Shown one piece after another: positions 20,708-28,798 of a stretch of 64,000 nt of DNA. The notes under the pieces are model-generated. The model searched no databases and was not told the origin of the DNA. It saw only the letters and a list, made by a program, of their open reading frames with translations. Every line of letters starts with the position of its first letter. Position 1 is the stretch's first letter. The translations under genes were made by a program, and so were the position numbers. The stretch is from Novosphingobium endophyticum (GTDB lineage: Bacteria; Pseudomonadota; Alphaproteobacteria; Sphingomonadales; Sphingomonadaceae), in NCBI RefSeq assembly GCF_014640675.1, contig NZ_BMHK01000006.1, positions 97,473 through 161,472 of the forward strand. Direction: 5' to 3'.

Positions 20708-22870
20708 CTACTCCTGCACGTGTTCGCGGGCGGTCTTTCGGGCCAGTTCCAGATCCGCCGCCACTTGCGGGCGTATCAAAGCCCAGTGAAACACGGCGTC
20801 GGGCTGCAGCGCTTTGCTCGACCCGACCATGTGGGTCAGCAGCATGTCGCGGTAGATCGGCCGGGTAATGGCAACAACCTCGTCCCACTGGCTCAGCGCG
20901 CGCTCCAGATGCGCAATTGCCCGCGTTTTGTTGTCTGCGCCGCCAGCCTTACGATAGGTCTGCAACGCGATTGCACCACGGATTTTCTCCGCCAGGTGCA
21001 GGCCGAGATGCGCCCAGGCCTTCACGTCCGCCACTTCATACATCAACGCGGTGCTGCCGCTCGTGTCGATGCCTTCGACCAGACGCAGTGCTTCGCGGCA
21101 ATCCGCTTCGAGCTGGTCAGCCAGGATTGGCGGCGTGATCCGTCCGGCGGCGAAGCTCTGCCGCTTCATGGTCGCGTCGACATAGTCCGCGATCGAAACG
21201 TAAGCGGGGTCAAGCACCGGCTGCTCGATCAGGCGGTCGATACTGATGTAGGCCATCGAGGTGTCGGCCAGCGACATCATACCCTCGCTGTACAGCGTAT
21301 GGTCCCAGGTCGCATTGAACAGCGAAGCGAGCCGCAGCGGCGTCTTTGATGCGAGTTCGTATGCGCGCAGCAGGTTGCTTCCCCTCGCGCCATAGCGGCG
21401 CTCGAATTCCTGCGTAAAGACCGCGTCGGGCGTCGTCGGGTTGTACATCAGGCGCCCCCACAGCTTGTAGAACAGCCATTGCCGTTCGAATGCGAAGCGC
21501 CAGTCGACGCCCTTCTCGATTGCCGTGAAATAGTCGAGCGCAGGGATATAGGTGTCGCTGCCGATGATGTAGCCGCCCACATAGCTGGCGGTGGCGTTCT
21601 GCTTGATGTGCTCGCGCACGAAGGAGGGCTCGCCCCAGCGGAGCGCGAAGAAATCTTCGTTCCGCATGATCCAGGTGATCTTGTAGTTCTCAGGGGCGGG
21701 ATCGTAGTACGTGTCGCCGAATTCGCCGCCATGCACGCGGACCAGAGTTGGCGTCGAGTGACCGTGCGACCAGTTGAACTTCGGGGCCAGCCATATCGGT
21801 CCATCCGCGAAGTCGATCGCCTCGACTCCCTTTCGCGTGAGCTGCTCGGTCTCCACGCTGGTCGATCCGTCCATGGTCAGACCGGACGATGGCGGCACGA
21901 GTTCGATAATCTTGACGGGGCGTTGGGCGCCGCGGATCGCCTGATGATAGGTCTCGGCGAGCCAGTCGTCGCGCTGCTGAGCGGTCATCCCGCCCATTGC
22001 TTCCGAACGGGCCAGCCCGATGCCCGTCAGGTCTGGATACTCCTCCAGAACCTGCGCAACGCTTTCGCGGACATAGCGCTTGATCAGCTCGGACGTATCC
22101 CCTTTCGAATTGTAATAGGGGTAGAAGTTCTCATGCCCGACATCGTGGGCCTGAGCGAATTCCTTGCTGACATAGATGTTCCACGGGACCAGATAGGTAT
22201 CGATCCCCCGCTCCCTGGCCATGCGGAAAATTTCGTGATGGAGGTGGCGCCATTCCTCCATCTCCTTGTTGTTGAAGGGGCTGGCTTCCGGGAAGTTGCG
22301 GGGCCTGATCATGTACGTCCAGGGATGCAGGTTCCACAAAGTCAGGGAATTGAAGCGGTTCTCGGCCATCATGTCGAGGAACGCTTCCCAGTAGGCCGGG
22401 TCGCGCGTGGTCGCGAGATGCTGGTCCAGCGCCTTGCTTTGTCGATAGCTGTCCCAGGGAAAGTTGTGCTTGATTGCCCGGAACGGGAGGCGAGGCGCCT
22501 CGGTGCGAGCCTGAACCTCGTCGAGAGCGACACCCCTGCGCAGATCGTCAGCCAAGGCCAACACGCCATAGACCATGCCGCGCGCGTCGCCGCCATAAAC
22601 GGTAACGTGGCGTCCCTCTGGCTTGATCGTGTAGGCTTCCGGACGCAGCTTGTGGTCGTTTACGGCGATGCTAATGAGGTAGTCGTACCCGCGCGGCGAG
22701 TTCACCACCGAGTAGCCTTGCGATTCCAGAGCCGTGGCCAGTCTGCGGGAAGCATAGTCCGACTGGGGAAGCAGGGCGTCGTGCACGATATAGACGCTCT
22801 TGGCATAGGCCGTGCCGGTCATCATGATGATCGCCAGCAACGTCATCACAAGCTTCGCTGCGTTTGCCAT
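20708..22870 (-). CDS. Secreted glycoside hydrolase-like protein (GH20/GH67-type architecture)
   Basis: 720 residues from ATG 22870 behind GGAGGGG. A signal peptide covers residues 1-23 (MANAAKLVMTLLAIIMMTGT, then AYA-KS). Residues ~25-120 look like the mixed alpha/beta domain that precedes the barrel in GH20 hexosaminidases and GH67 glucuronidases (RHVTVYGGDARGMVYGVLAL). Residues ~140-480 look like a TIM barrel, with NRFNSLTLWNLHPWTYM and IKIIELVPPSSG-type strands, and the C-terminal part is helical. I cannot assign catalytic acids or a substrate. It acts in the periplasm or outside. It converges on the ligase gene at 20535, so it is transcribed separately. Confidence 0.68.
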   Translation of the reverse strand: MANAAKLVMTLLAIIMMTGTAYAKSVYIVHDALLPQSDYASRRLATALESQGYSVVNSPRGYDYLISIAVNDHKLRPEAYTIKPEGRHVTVYGGDARGMVYGVLALADDLRRGVALDEVQARTEAPRLPFRAIKHNFPWDSYRQSKALDQHLATTRDPAYWEAFLDMMAENRFNSLTLWNLHPWTYMIRPRNFPEASPFNNKEMEEWRHLHHEIFRMARERGIDTYLVPWNIYVSKEFAQAHDVGHENFYPYYNSKGDTSELIKRYVRESVAQVLEEYPDLTGIGLARSEAMGGMTAQQRDDWLAETYHQAIRGAQRPVKIIELVPPSSGLTMDGSTSVETEQLTRKGVEAIDFADGPIWLAPKFNWSHGHSTPTLVRVHGGEFGDTYYDPAPENYKITWIMRNEDFFALRWGEPSFVREHIKQNATASYVGGYIIGSDTYIPALDYFTAIEKGVDWRFAFERQWLFYKLWGRLMYNPTTPDAVFTQEFERRYGARGSNLLRAYELASKTPLRLASLFNATWDHTLYSEGMMSLADTSMAYISIDRLIEQPVLDPAYVSIADYVDATMKRQSFAAGRITPPILADQLEADCREALRLVEGIDTSGSTALMYEVADVKAWAHLGLHLAEKIRGAIALQTYRKAGGADNKTRAIAHLERALSQWDEVVAITRPIYRDMLLTHMVGSSKALQPDAVFHWALIRPQVAADLELARKTAREHVQE

Positions 22871-23102
22871 AGCCCCTCCTAAGCTGCCTTGCGGAGAGCG
22901 CTACTTGCGCTGGCGGAGGATCGCAAGTGTAGGCGATGTGTTCAGCCCGCGGTGATCCATGGCATGAGTTCGTCCAACGGTTCCGCTTCGGTGAGCGTAG
23001 CCGGTTTCTGTTCGCCTGAATATCCGAGCCGGGAGCCGCCCAGCATGCCCTGCGGTCGCCCCGTCAGCGGCGCAAGGTGCACATTGGTCATAAATGAAAT
23101 TA

Positions 23103-23178
23103 TGGTGAGCCCGACAGGATTCGAACCTGTGACCCGCTGATTAAAAGTCAGCTGCTCTACCTACTGAGCTACGGGCCC
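23103..23178 (-). tRNA. tRNA-Lys (TTT)
   Basis: The minus strand folds as a complete 76-base tRNA: acceptor GGGCCCG pairs with CGGGCTC, D arm TAGCTCAGTAGGTAGAGCAG, anticodon stem-loop CTGAC-TTTTAAT-CAG with anticodon TTT, T arm with GGTTCGAATCC, and an encoded CCA. Confidence 0.97.
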
Positions 23179-23207
23179 ACGAGCGCGCTTGGCGGCTGGG
23201 GAAGGCG

Positions 23208-23705
23208 TCACCTAGGGGCAGGGCGCGGCTTGGTCAAGCGTGTGTGGAGCTGATTCAGCGTCAGACCGGTGAGCGGGTCGCGCCAGGATCCCGCTATGCG
23301 CGAGGCCGGACCGAGGACGAAGGTTCTGCTCCGAAAGGCCGGGTGGGGCACGACGAGACTTTCGCTGGTCCAGGGGCCGTCGCTCCACAGCACGATGTCG
23401 AGATCGAGCACCCGAGCGCCCCAGGGTTGGCCACCGGCCCTGCGGCCGAACCCATGCTCGATCCGGGCTAGCTCGCAAAGCACCTCGTCCGGTTCGCGCC
23501 CGGTACGCACCAGCGCCGCGGCGTTGGCGTAGCGGCGGCGCGAGTGGCCGAGGGGCGGGGTTTCGATCACGCGAGAGATGGCCTCGACTTCGAAGCCCTT
23601 GCGCCCGAGCGCCGTGATCGCGGCGCGGAGAACCTGGCGCGGTCGGCCGTGGCGGTGGTGCCGGACGTTGGAGCCCAGCGCGATCAGGTAGAGGTGCCCG
23701 TCCAA
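23208..23705 (-). CDS. folK: 2-amino-4-hydroxy-6-hydroxymethyldihydropteridine pyrophosphokinase FolK
   Basis: Transfers pyrophosphate from ATP to the hydroxymethylpterin in folate synthesis. About 165 residues. Motifs are YLIALGSNVR at the start, ETPPLGHSRRRYANAAALV and GARVLDLDIVLW with the metal-binding DxD. There is no ATG. A TTG at 23705, 6 bases after the preceding stop, begins just before the first conserved strand and is the most likely start. It is cotranscribed with the upstream amidohydrolase. Confidence 0.9.
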   Translation of the reverse strand: MDGHLYLIALGSNVRHHRHGRPRQVLRAAITALGRKGFEVEAISRVIETPPLGHSRRRYANAAALVRTGREPDEVLCELARIEHGFGRRAGGQPWGARVLDLDIVLWSDGPWTSESLVVPHPAFRSRTFVLGPASRIAGSWRDPLTGLTLNQLHTRLTKPRPAPR

Positions 23706-23710
23706 GCTCG

Positions 23711-24562
23711 TCAGACGTCCTGCGCGATACGCGTGTAGAGCTGCGGGCGGCGGTCGCGGAAGAAGCCCATGCCGGCGCGGTGCTTCGCGGCGCGGGCGAG
23801 GTCGATCGTCGCCACAAGCGCGCCGGTCTCTTCCTTGCCGAATTCGGCGAGATAGTCTCCCCATTCATCGGTAATGAAGGAATGGCCGTAGAACGCCTGG
23901 CCGTCTTCCACCCCGATGCGGTTGGCGGCGATCACCGGCATGCAGTTGGACACGGCATGGCCGAGCATGGCGCGGCGCCACATGCGGCTGGTGTCGAGAT
24001 CGGTGTCGTAGGGCTCCGAGCCGATCGCGGTCGGATAGAACAGCAGTTCCGCGCCCAGCAGCGCCATCACCCGCGCGCATTCGGGGTACCACTGGTCCCA
24101 GCAGATGCCGACACCGACGCGCGCGCCGAACAGATCCCAGACCTTGAACCCGTCGTTACCGGGACGAAAATAGTACTTTTCCTCGTAGCCCGGCCCGTCG
24201 GGGATGTGGCTCTTGCGATAGGTGCCGATGATCTCGCCGTCCGGGCCGATCATGGCGAGCGTGTTGTAGTAATGGTGCCCGTCACGCTCGAAGAAGCTGG
24301 TGGGGATCGCGATCTTCAGCTTCTTCGCGAGCGCCTGCATGGCGATGACCGAAGGATGCCGCGCCGTCGGGCGGGCGAGCGCGAACAGTGCCTCATCCTC
24401 GACCTTGCAGAAATAGGGGCCGGAGAACAGCTCGGGCGGCAGCACGATCTGCGCGCCCCTGCCCGCCGCTTCCTCGACCAGCGCGGAAACGGCGGCGATG
24501 TTCTCCGCCTCGTCGGCGGAGTTGAGGGCGAGTTGCAGTGCTGCGATGGTGACTTCGGCCAT
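23711..24562 (-). CDS. aguB: N-carbamoylputrescine amidase-like carbon-nitrogen hydrolase
   Basis: 283 residues from ATG 24562. The nitrilase-superfamily Glu-Lys-Cys triad is visible: VLPPELFSGPYFCK (Glu), GTYRKSHIPDGPGYEEKYYF (Lys) and VGICWDQWYPECARVM (Cys). The long match to the AguB pattern (GPGYEEKYYFRPGN) supports N-carbamoylputrescine to putrescine plus ammonia and CO2. The agmatine deiminase that usually pairs with it is not nearby. It lies between a methyltransferase-like gene and folK in one minus-strand run. Confidence 0.88.
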   Translation of the reverse strand: MAEVTIAALQLALNSADEAENIAAVSALVEEAAGRGAQIVLPPELFSGPYFCKVEDEALFALARPTARHPSVIAMQALAKKLKIAIPTSFFERDGHHYYNTLAMIGPDGEIIGTYRKSHIPDGPGYEEKYYFRPGNDGFKVWDLFGARVGVGICWDQWYPECARVMALLGAELLFYPTAIGSEPYDTDLDTSRMWRRAMLGHAVSNCMPVIAANRIGVEDGQAFYGHSFITDEWGDYLAEFGKEETGALVATIDLARAAKHRAGMGFFRDRRPQLYTRIAQDV

Positions 24563-24574
24563 TGCGGCCCTTTA

Positions 24575-25435
24575 TCAGTCGCGTTTGCGAAACAGAAGCG
24601 TCATGCGATCGCTCTCGCCGATCGCCTGGTATTTCGCCTTGTCCTGCTCCTTGAGCGCGAGGCTGGGCGGCAGCGTCCAGACGCCCCTTTCCCAGTCGGC
24701 GCTGTCCTTCGGATTGGCGTTGATGTCCGACTTCGCGACGAGTTCGAAGCCGTTCACTTCCATGAACTTGATGAGGTCGGCCTCGCGCAGATAGCCCTTG
24801 GACCCGTCGGCATAGCTGAAAGGCGCATCGGCCTTTGCCCGGTGCTGGACGATGCCGACCAGGCCATCGGGCTTGAGCAGCGCGCGCATCGCCTTGATCT
24901 CGCTGTCGGCGATGTTCCAGTGCATCATGTTGTGCATCATGCGCATGATGAGGATGCGGTCGAAAGTGCCCTTCTCTCCCTCCGGAACGGCATCGAGCGT
25001 GTAGGCGGCGAACCTTTCGGCAGGCATTCCGGTGAACTTCGCGACGTCCGCCGGGAATGCCGCCGCGCCCTTGCGGATGCCTTCCTGGGTCTCGGGCTTG
25101 AACGCGCCGCTGGTGGGATCGAAATAGAGCCCCACGAGATGCCCCTGCTCTCCCAGATAGAGGCCCAGCAGGCGCGAGTACCACTCGCCGCCCGGCGCAT
25201 ATTCGCCAACCTTCATCTGCGGCCCGACGCGCATGAAGGAGAGCGTCTCCACCGGATGGCGATGGACATCGCGCGCGCGGTCGTCCTTGCGCGAGGGGTG
25301 CGCGGCGGCGAGTTCGAGCAGCGCTTCACAGCCTTCGCAGACTTCTGCCTCGGACGCCGTGCCGGCCGCCGAAGCGGCCATCGGCACGGCCAGCAGGCCA
25401 ATCAGCGAGGACAGGGCGATAACGGCGCGGCGCAT
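24575..25435 (-). CDS. Secreted SAM-methyltransferase-like protein
   Basis: 286 residues from ATG 25435, which starts a clear signal peptide (MRRAVIALSSLIGLLAVPMA then ASA-A); the 23 codons upstream are not signal-like. After a CEGCEALLEL patch the body resembles class I methyltransferases: VGEYAPGGEWYSRLLGLYLG stands where the SAM-binding glycine motif is expected, and RILIMRMMHNMMHW then LKPDGLVGIVQHRAKADAPF follow. Such secreted methyltransferase-like proteins occur in sphingomonads and other proteobacteria, and how they would obtain SAM outside the cytoplasm is unclear. The usual acidic/glycine motif is altered, so it may not be an enzyme. Confidence 0.72.
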   Translation of the reverse strand: MRRAVIALSSLIGLLAVPMAASAAGTASEAEVCEGCEALLELAAAHPSRKDDRARDVHRHPVETLSFMRVGPQMKVGEYAPGGEWYSRLLGLYLGEQGHLVGLYFDPTSGAFKPETQEGIRKGAAAFPADVAKFTGMPAERFAAYTLDAVPEGEKGTFDRILIMRMMHNMMHWNIADSEIKAMRALLKPDGLVGIVQHRAKADAPFSYADGSKGYLREADLIKFMEVNGFELVAKSDINANPKDSADWERGVWTLPPSLALKEQDKAKYQAIGESDRMTLLFRKRD

Positions 25436-25553
25436 GACGAGTCTCCCGAATGCAAATATCTGCCGCGAACCTAGTCGGCGCGCAGCCAATGACAAGCCGC
25501 TCAAGTGTAACTATCTTGTGACGAATTCCCCGAAACCGAGGATCTGTATCATC

Positions 25554-26081
25554 ATGGAAACGGCAATCGTGGCAGGCGGATGCTTCTGGTGTACCGAAGC
25601 GGTGTTCCGCGACGTGATCGGCGTAAGCGAGGTCGAGAGCGGCTATATCGGCGGCGCGGTCGAGAACCCGACTTACAAGCAGGTCTGCTCGGGCGAGACC
25701 GGGCATGCCGAGGCGATCCGGGTGACTTACGAACCGCAGGTCATTTCCTACGCTGAAATCCTCGACGTGTTCATGGGCACGCACGATCCGACCCAGCTCA
25801 ACCGCCAGGGCAATGACGTGGGCACGCAGTACCGCTCGGCGATCTTCCCGCAGGACGAGGCGCAGCGGGCCGAAGCCGAGGCCGCGATCGCCCGCGCGCA
25901 CGAGGAGCACGGCGGCAAGATCGTCACCACCATCGAAGGGCCGGCGACATGGTATCCGGCCGAGGACTATCACCAGGAATACTGGGAAGGCGAAGGCCAG
26001 CGGAATCCCTACTGCCTCGCCGTGATCCCGCCCAAGCTGATGAAACTGCGCAAGAGCTTCCAGAGCAAGGTGAAGGGCTGA
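25554..26081 (+). CDS. msrA: Peptide-methionine (S)-S-oxide reductase MsrA
   Basis: Repairs oxidised methionine. 175 residues from ATG 25554 with GAGG upstream. The catalytic motif GGCFWCTEAVFRDVIGV has the reactive Cys near residue 12, and SGYIGGAVENPTYKQVCSGE plus GNDVGTQYRSAIF are typical MsrA signatures. It is a single gene between two minus-strand groups. The B12 transporter ATPase gene ends 38 bases downstream on the other strand. Confidence 0.96.
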   Translation: METAIVAGGCFWCTEAVFRDVIGVSEVESGYIGGAVENPTYKQVCSGETGHAEAIRVTYEPQVISYAEILDVFMGTHDPTQLNRQGNDVGTQYRSAIFPQDEAQRAEAEAAIARAHEEHGGKIVTTIEGPATWYPAEDYHQEYWEGEGQRNPYCLAVIPPKLMKLRKSFQSKVKG

Positions 26082-26118
26082 CAATTCCTGTCGGCACAGC
26101 CCTCTCCCCGAAGCGCTG

Positions 26119-26901
26119 TCAGACAGACCCTCTGCTGACGTCGACCAGGAAGGGCGTGGCCAGCCCCAGCGACAGCGCCCGCTCGCCCGGTTCGCCCAGC
26201 CAGCGTGCGGGGCAGTTCCAGACGCGGTGGATCACCTTGCCGGCCAGGGCGATTTCGGGCGGGCCCTCCGCCTCGACGCGCCCTTTCCTGAGGACCAGCA
26301 CCTGATCGGCATGGTTCATTGCCGTGGCAAGATCGTGCAGCACCAGAACCACGCCGCGCCCTGCCTTCGCCTGCTGGCGGAAGCGGCGCATCAACGCGGC
26401 GGCATGGGCGAGGTCGAGGCTGGCGAAAGGCTCGTCCGCGAGCAGCCAGCCCGGCTGCGTCGCCAGCAAGCGCGCCATCAGTACCCGCGCCCGCTCTCCG
26501 CCCGAAAGGCGCGATACCGGGCGATGCCGCAGGTCCTCGAGGTCCATGGCGGCGATTGCATCGTCGATCGCCTTGCGCGCCTCCTTGGCGGGGGCGTTGC
26601 GCCAGGGCAGCCGCCCGAGCGAGACAAGCACCTCGACCGAGACGTCCCAGGCCACTTCGGGCGCCTGAGGCAGATAGCCGATCCACTGCGCTTTCTGGGC
26701 GACCGAAACATTGGAAAGCGGCCTTCCGCCGAGCAGAACGTCGCCCGTGTCCGGACGCAGCAGACCCGCCATGCAGGACAGGAGCGAGGACTTGCCCGCC
26801 CCGTTCGGCCCGCAGATCGCCGTGACCATGCCGCGCCGGCATTGCAGTGACACTTCCTGCAGCCGGCCCGCCAGGGTGATGTTGCTGACGCCCAGGCTCA
26901 T
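26119..26901 (-). CDS. btuD: Vitamin B12 ABC transporter ATPase BtuD-like
   Basis: 260 residues from ATG 26901, overlapping the permease stop by 4 bases. Walker A is CGPNGAGKSSLLSCMAGLL, the signature RLSGGERARVLMARLL, and Walker B GWLLADEPFASLD, then the H-loop VLVLHDLATAMNHADQ. FecCD/BtuCD-type family; the cobalamin riboswitch upstream of the operon points to B12 rather than iron. Last gene of btuB-F-C-D. Confidence 0.9.
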   Translation of the reverse strand: MSLGVSNITLAGRLQEVSLQCRRGMVTAICGPNGAGKSSLLSCMAGLLRPDTGDVLLGGRPLSNVSVAQKAQWIGYLPQAPEVAWDVSVEVLVSLGRLPWRNAPAKEARKAIDDAIAAMDLEDLRHRPVSRLSGGERARVLMARLLATQPGWLLADEPFASLDLAHAAALMRRFRQQAKAGRGVVLVLHDLATAMNHADQVLVLRKGRVEAEGPPEIALAGKVIHRVWNCPARWLGEPGERALSLGLATPFLVDVSRGSV

Positions 26902-27863
26902 ACCAGCTCCCGCCGCATTTTCAGGAGCAGATGCAGGAAAAACGGCGCGCCCAGCAGGCTGAGCCCGATCCCGAGGCGCAGTTCCCCGCCGGTGAGCGGC
27001 AGGATACGGCACAGCGAATCCGAAATGATCAGCAGCAAAGCCCCGGCAAGCGCGCTGGGCACGATGAGCGAGGACGGACGATGATCGGTGAACGGGCGCA
27101 CGAGGTGCGGCACCATCAGCCCGACGAAACCGATGATCCCGGCCACGGCGACGCCCGCGCCCACGGTGAGGCCGATGCCGGCGACCATCAGCACCTGCAG
27201 CTTGAGCGGCTCCACGCCCAGCGAACGCGCCGCCGTCTCGCCCAGCGTCAGGGCATCGAGGCTGCGCCCCGCGAAAGCCAGCACGCCGATGCCGAGCATG
27301 ATGAAAGGTATCGAGATCCCTACATCGCGCCACGACCGATCGGCCAGAGAGCCCATCAACCAGGTGACGATCTCGCTCATTGCGAAAGGCGTGGGCGACA
27401 GGCTGATGGCAAGGCTCACCAGCGCGCCGGCGAGGCTGGACACCATCAGGCCGGCGAGCGTGAACAGCGCGATGCCGCCGCTGCGTCCGGCGATCAGCCC
27501 CAGCAGCGTCATGGCCCCGCAGGCCCCCGCGAGCGCGAAGAGCGGCAACAGCCAGGGCGCGGCGGCATAGCCGGTCCAGAAGCTGAGCACTGCCCCCAGC
27601 GCCGCGCCGGGCGCGATGCCGAACAGGCCCGGATCGGCCAGCGGATTGCGCAGGAACCCCTGCATCGCCGCACCGGCCGCTCCCAGCCCCGCGCCGATTC
27701 CCAGTGCCAGCACGGCGCGCGGGAGGCGCAAGTGGAAGAGGATGGTCGCTGCGTTCTGGGTCGCGGGCGAAAGCGGATCGATCCAGACGCGCCCCGCAAG
27801 CAGCGACAGCGGCAGTGCGACCGCAAGGCCAAGGAACAGCAGAAGCAGAAGACGCGGATTCAT
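26898..27863 (-). CDS. btuC: Vitamin B12 ABC transporter permease BtuC-like
   Basis: 321 residues from ATG 27863. FecCD/BtuC permease with about ten membrane segments; LRLPRAVLALGIGAGLGAAG, then AAMQGFLRNPLADPGLFGIA, is the family hallmark near residue 60, and VGLMVPHLVRPFTDHR lies near the C-terminal half. It overlaps its neighbours on both sides by 4 bases. It forms the inner-membrane channel with BtuD and receives cobalamin from the BtuF-like protein. Confidence 0.92.
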   Translation of the reverse strand: MNPRLLLLLFLGLAVALPLSLLAGRVWIDPLSPATQNAATILFHLRLPRAVLALGIGAGLGAAGAAMQGFLRNPLADPGLFGIAPGAALGAVLSFWTGYAAAPWLLPLFALAGACGAMTLLGLIAGRSGGIALFTLAGLMVSSLAGALVSLAISLSPTPFAMSEIVTWLMGSLADRSWRDVGISIPFIMLGIGVLAFAGRSLDALTLGETAARSLGVEPLKLQVLMVAGIGLTVGAGVAVAGIIGFVGLMVPHLVRPFTDHRPSSLIVPSALAGALLLIISDSLCRILPLTGGELRLGIGLSLLGAPFFLHLLLKMRRELV

Positions 27864-28798
27864 CGCTTGCCGGCGGCTATCTGGCGCGCCACCGCGCCGC
27901 GCGATGCGGCCAGCCCCGCCATGGCACGCGGAATCGTCGGACCTCCGCACCAGAGCATCGAGCTGTCGAGCGGAATACGCGTCGTGCGTCGCAGGTCTGC
28001 CAGCGCGGGATGGTGCAGCATGCGGTCCTCCTGGGCCAGGGGGTTGCCCACTGCGAAGATCACTCGGGGCGGATCGGCGAGCACTTGTTCGAGGGGAATA
28101 TAATCGGCCTGCGATAGCCCCTTCGCAGCGGCAACGTTCGTAAAACCCGCATGTTCCATCATATCGACGATCAGCGTCTCGTTCCCCGCGACGAGCCCGC
28201 CGGATTCCCATACCAGGGCCGGCAGGGGCTGCGCACCGGATGGCGGAGCCGCATCCGCGACGGCCCTGTCGATCCGCTGGAGCAGGTGCTGCCCCAGTTC
28301 GGGATGGCCGGCAACGGCCGCGAGTTGCCGCACCTGTTCGCGCGCCGCCGCGAGATCCTGCGCGATCGGGACGAGCACCACTTCGAAACCCAGATCATGC
28401 AGGGCATTGCGCGTCGCCGGGGCAAGGAAATTGCTGGCGACGACAACCCGCGGGGCAAGTGCGGAAACCTCCTCCACCGTCCCGGAAACCGGGCGGTAGC
28501 GGCGGGCCTGATCGAGATCCATCGACGTGGAGGAAGGGTCGTGGCTATAGTCGGAAATCGCCAGGAGCTGCCCCGGCCCGGTCACTTCGGCGAGGATCGC
28601 GTCGGTACAGGGATTGAGCGAGACGATCGTCGGATGCGCGGCGTCGCGACGTGCGAATGCGGCAGCGGCCTCGGTGTAACCGCCCCCGCATCCGGTCACG
28701 CTCGTCCACGCCGCTGCGAGGACACCGGCGCGCAGCAACGCGCGCGCCGGCCGCTTCCCCCACCTCCACCGGGGCGACGAGGGAAGCCGCAAGCTCAA
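27860..28798 (-). CDS. btuF: Cobalamin-binding periplasmic protein BtuF-like
   Basis: Up to 312 residues. The only start in the right place is TTG 28798, overlapping the btuB stop. An export signal follows an Arg/Pro-rich leader (ALLRAGVLAAAWTSVTGCGG), which may be a lipoprotein signal with Cys. The body is a TroA/BtuF-type fold: PTIVSLNPCTDAILAEVTGP, APRVVVASNFLAPATRNAL and a C-terminal lobe with RVIFAVGNPLAQED. B12 is inferred from the operon and riboswitch. Confidence 0.85.
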   Translation of the reverse strand: MSLRLPSSPRWRWGKRPARALLRAGVLAAAWTSVTGCGGGYTEAAAAFARRDAAHPTIVSLNPCTDAILAEVTGPGQLLAISDYSHDPSSTSMDLDQARRYRPVSGTVEEVSALAPRVVVASNFLAPATRNALHDLGFEVVLVPIAQDLAAAREQVRQLAAVAGHPELGQHLLQRIDRAVADAAPPSGAQPLPALVWESGGLVAGNETLIVDMMEHAGFTNVAAAKGLSQADYIPLEQVLADPPRVIFAVGNPLAQEDRMLHHPALADLRRTTRIPLDSSMLWCGGPTIPRAMAGLAASRGAVARQIAAGKR

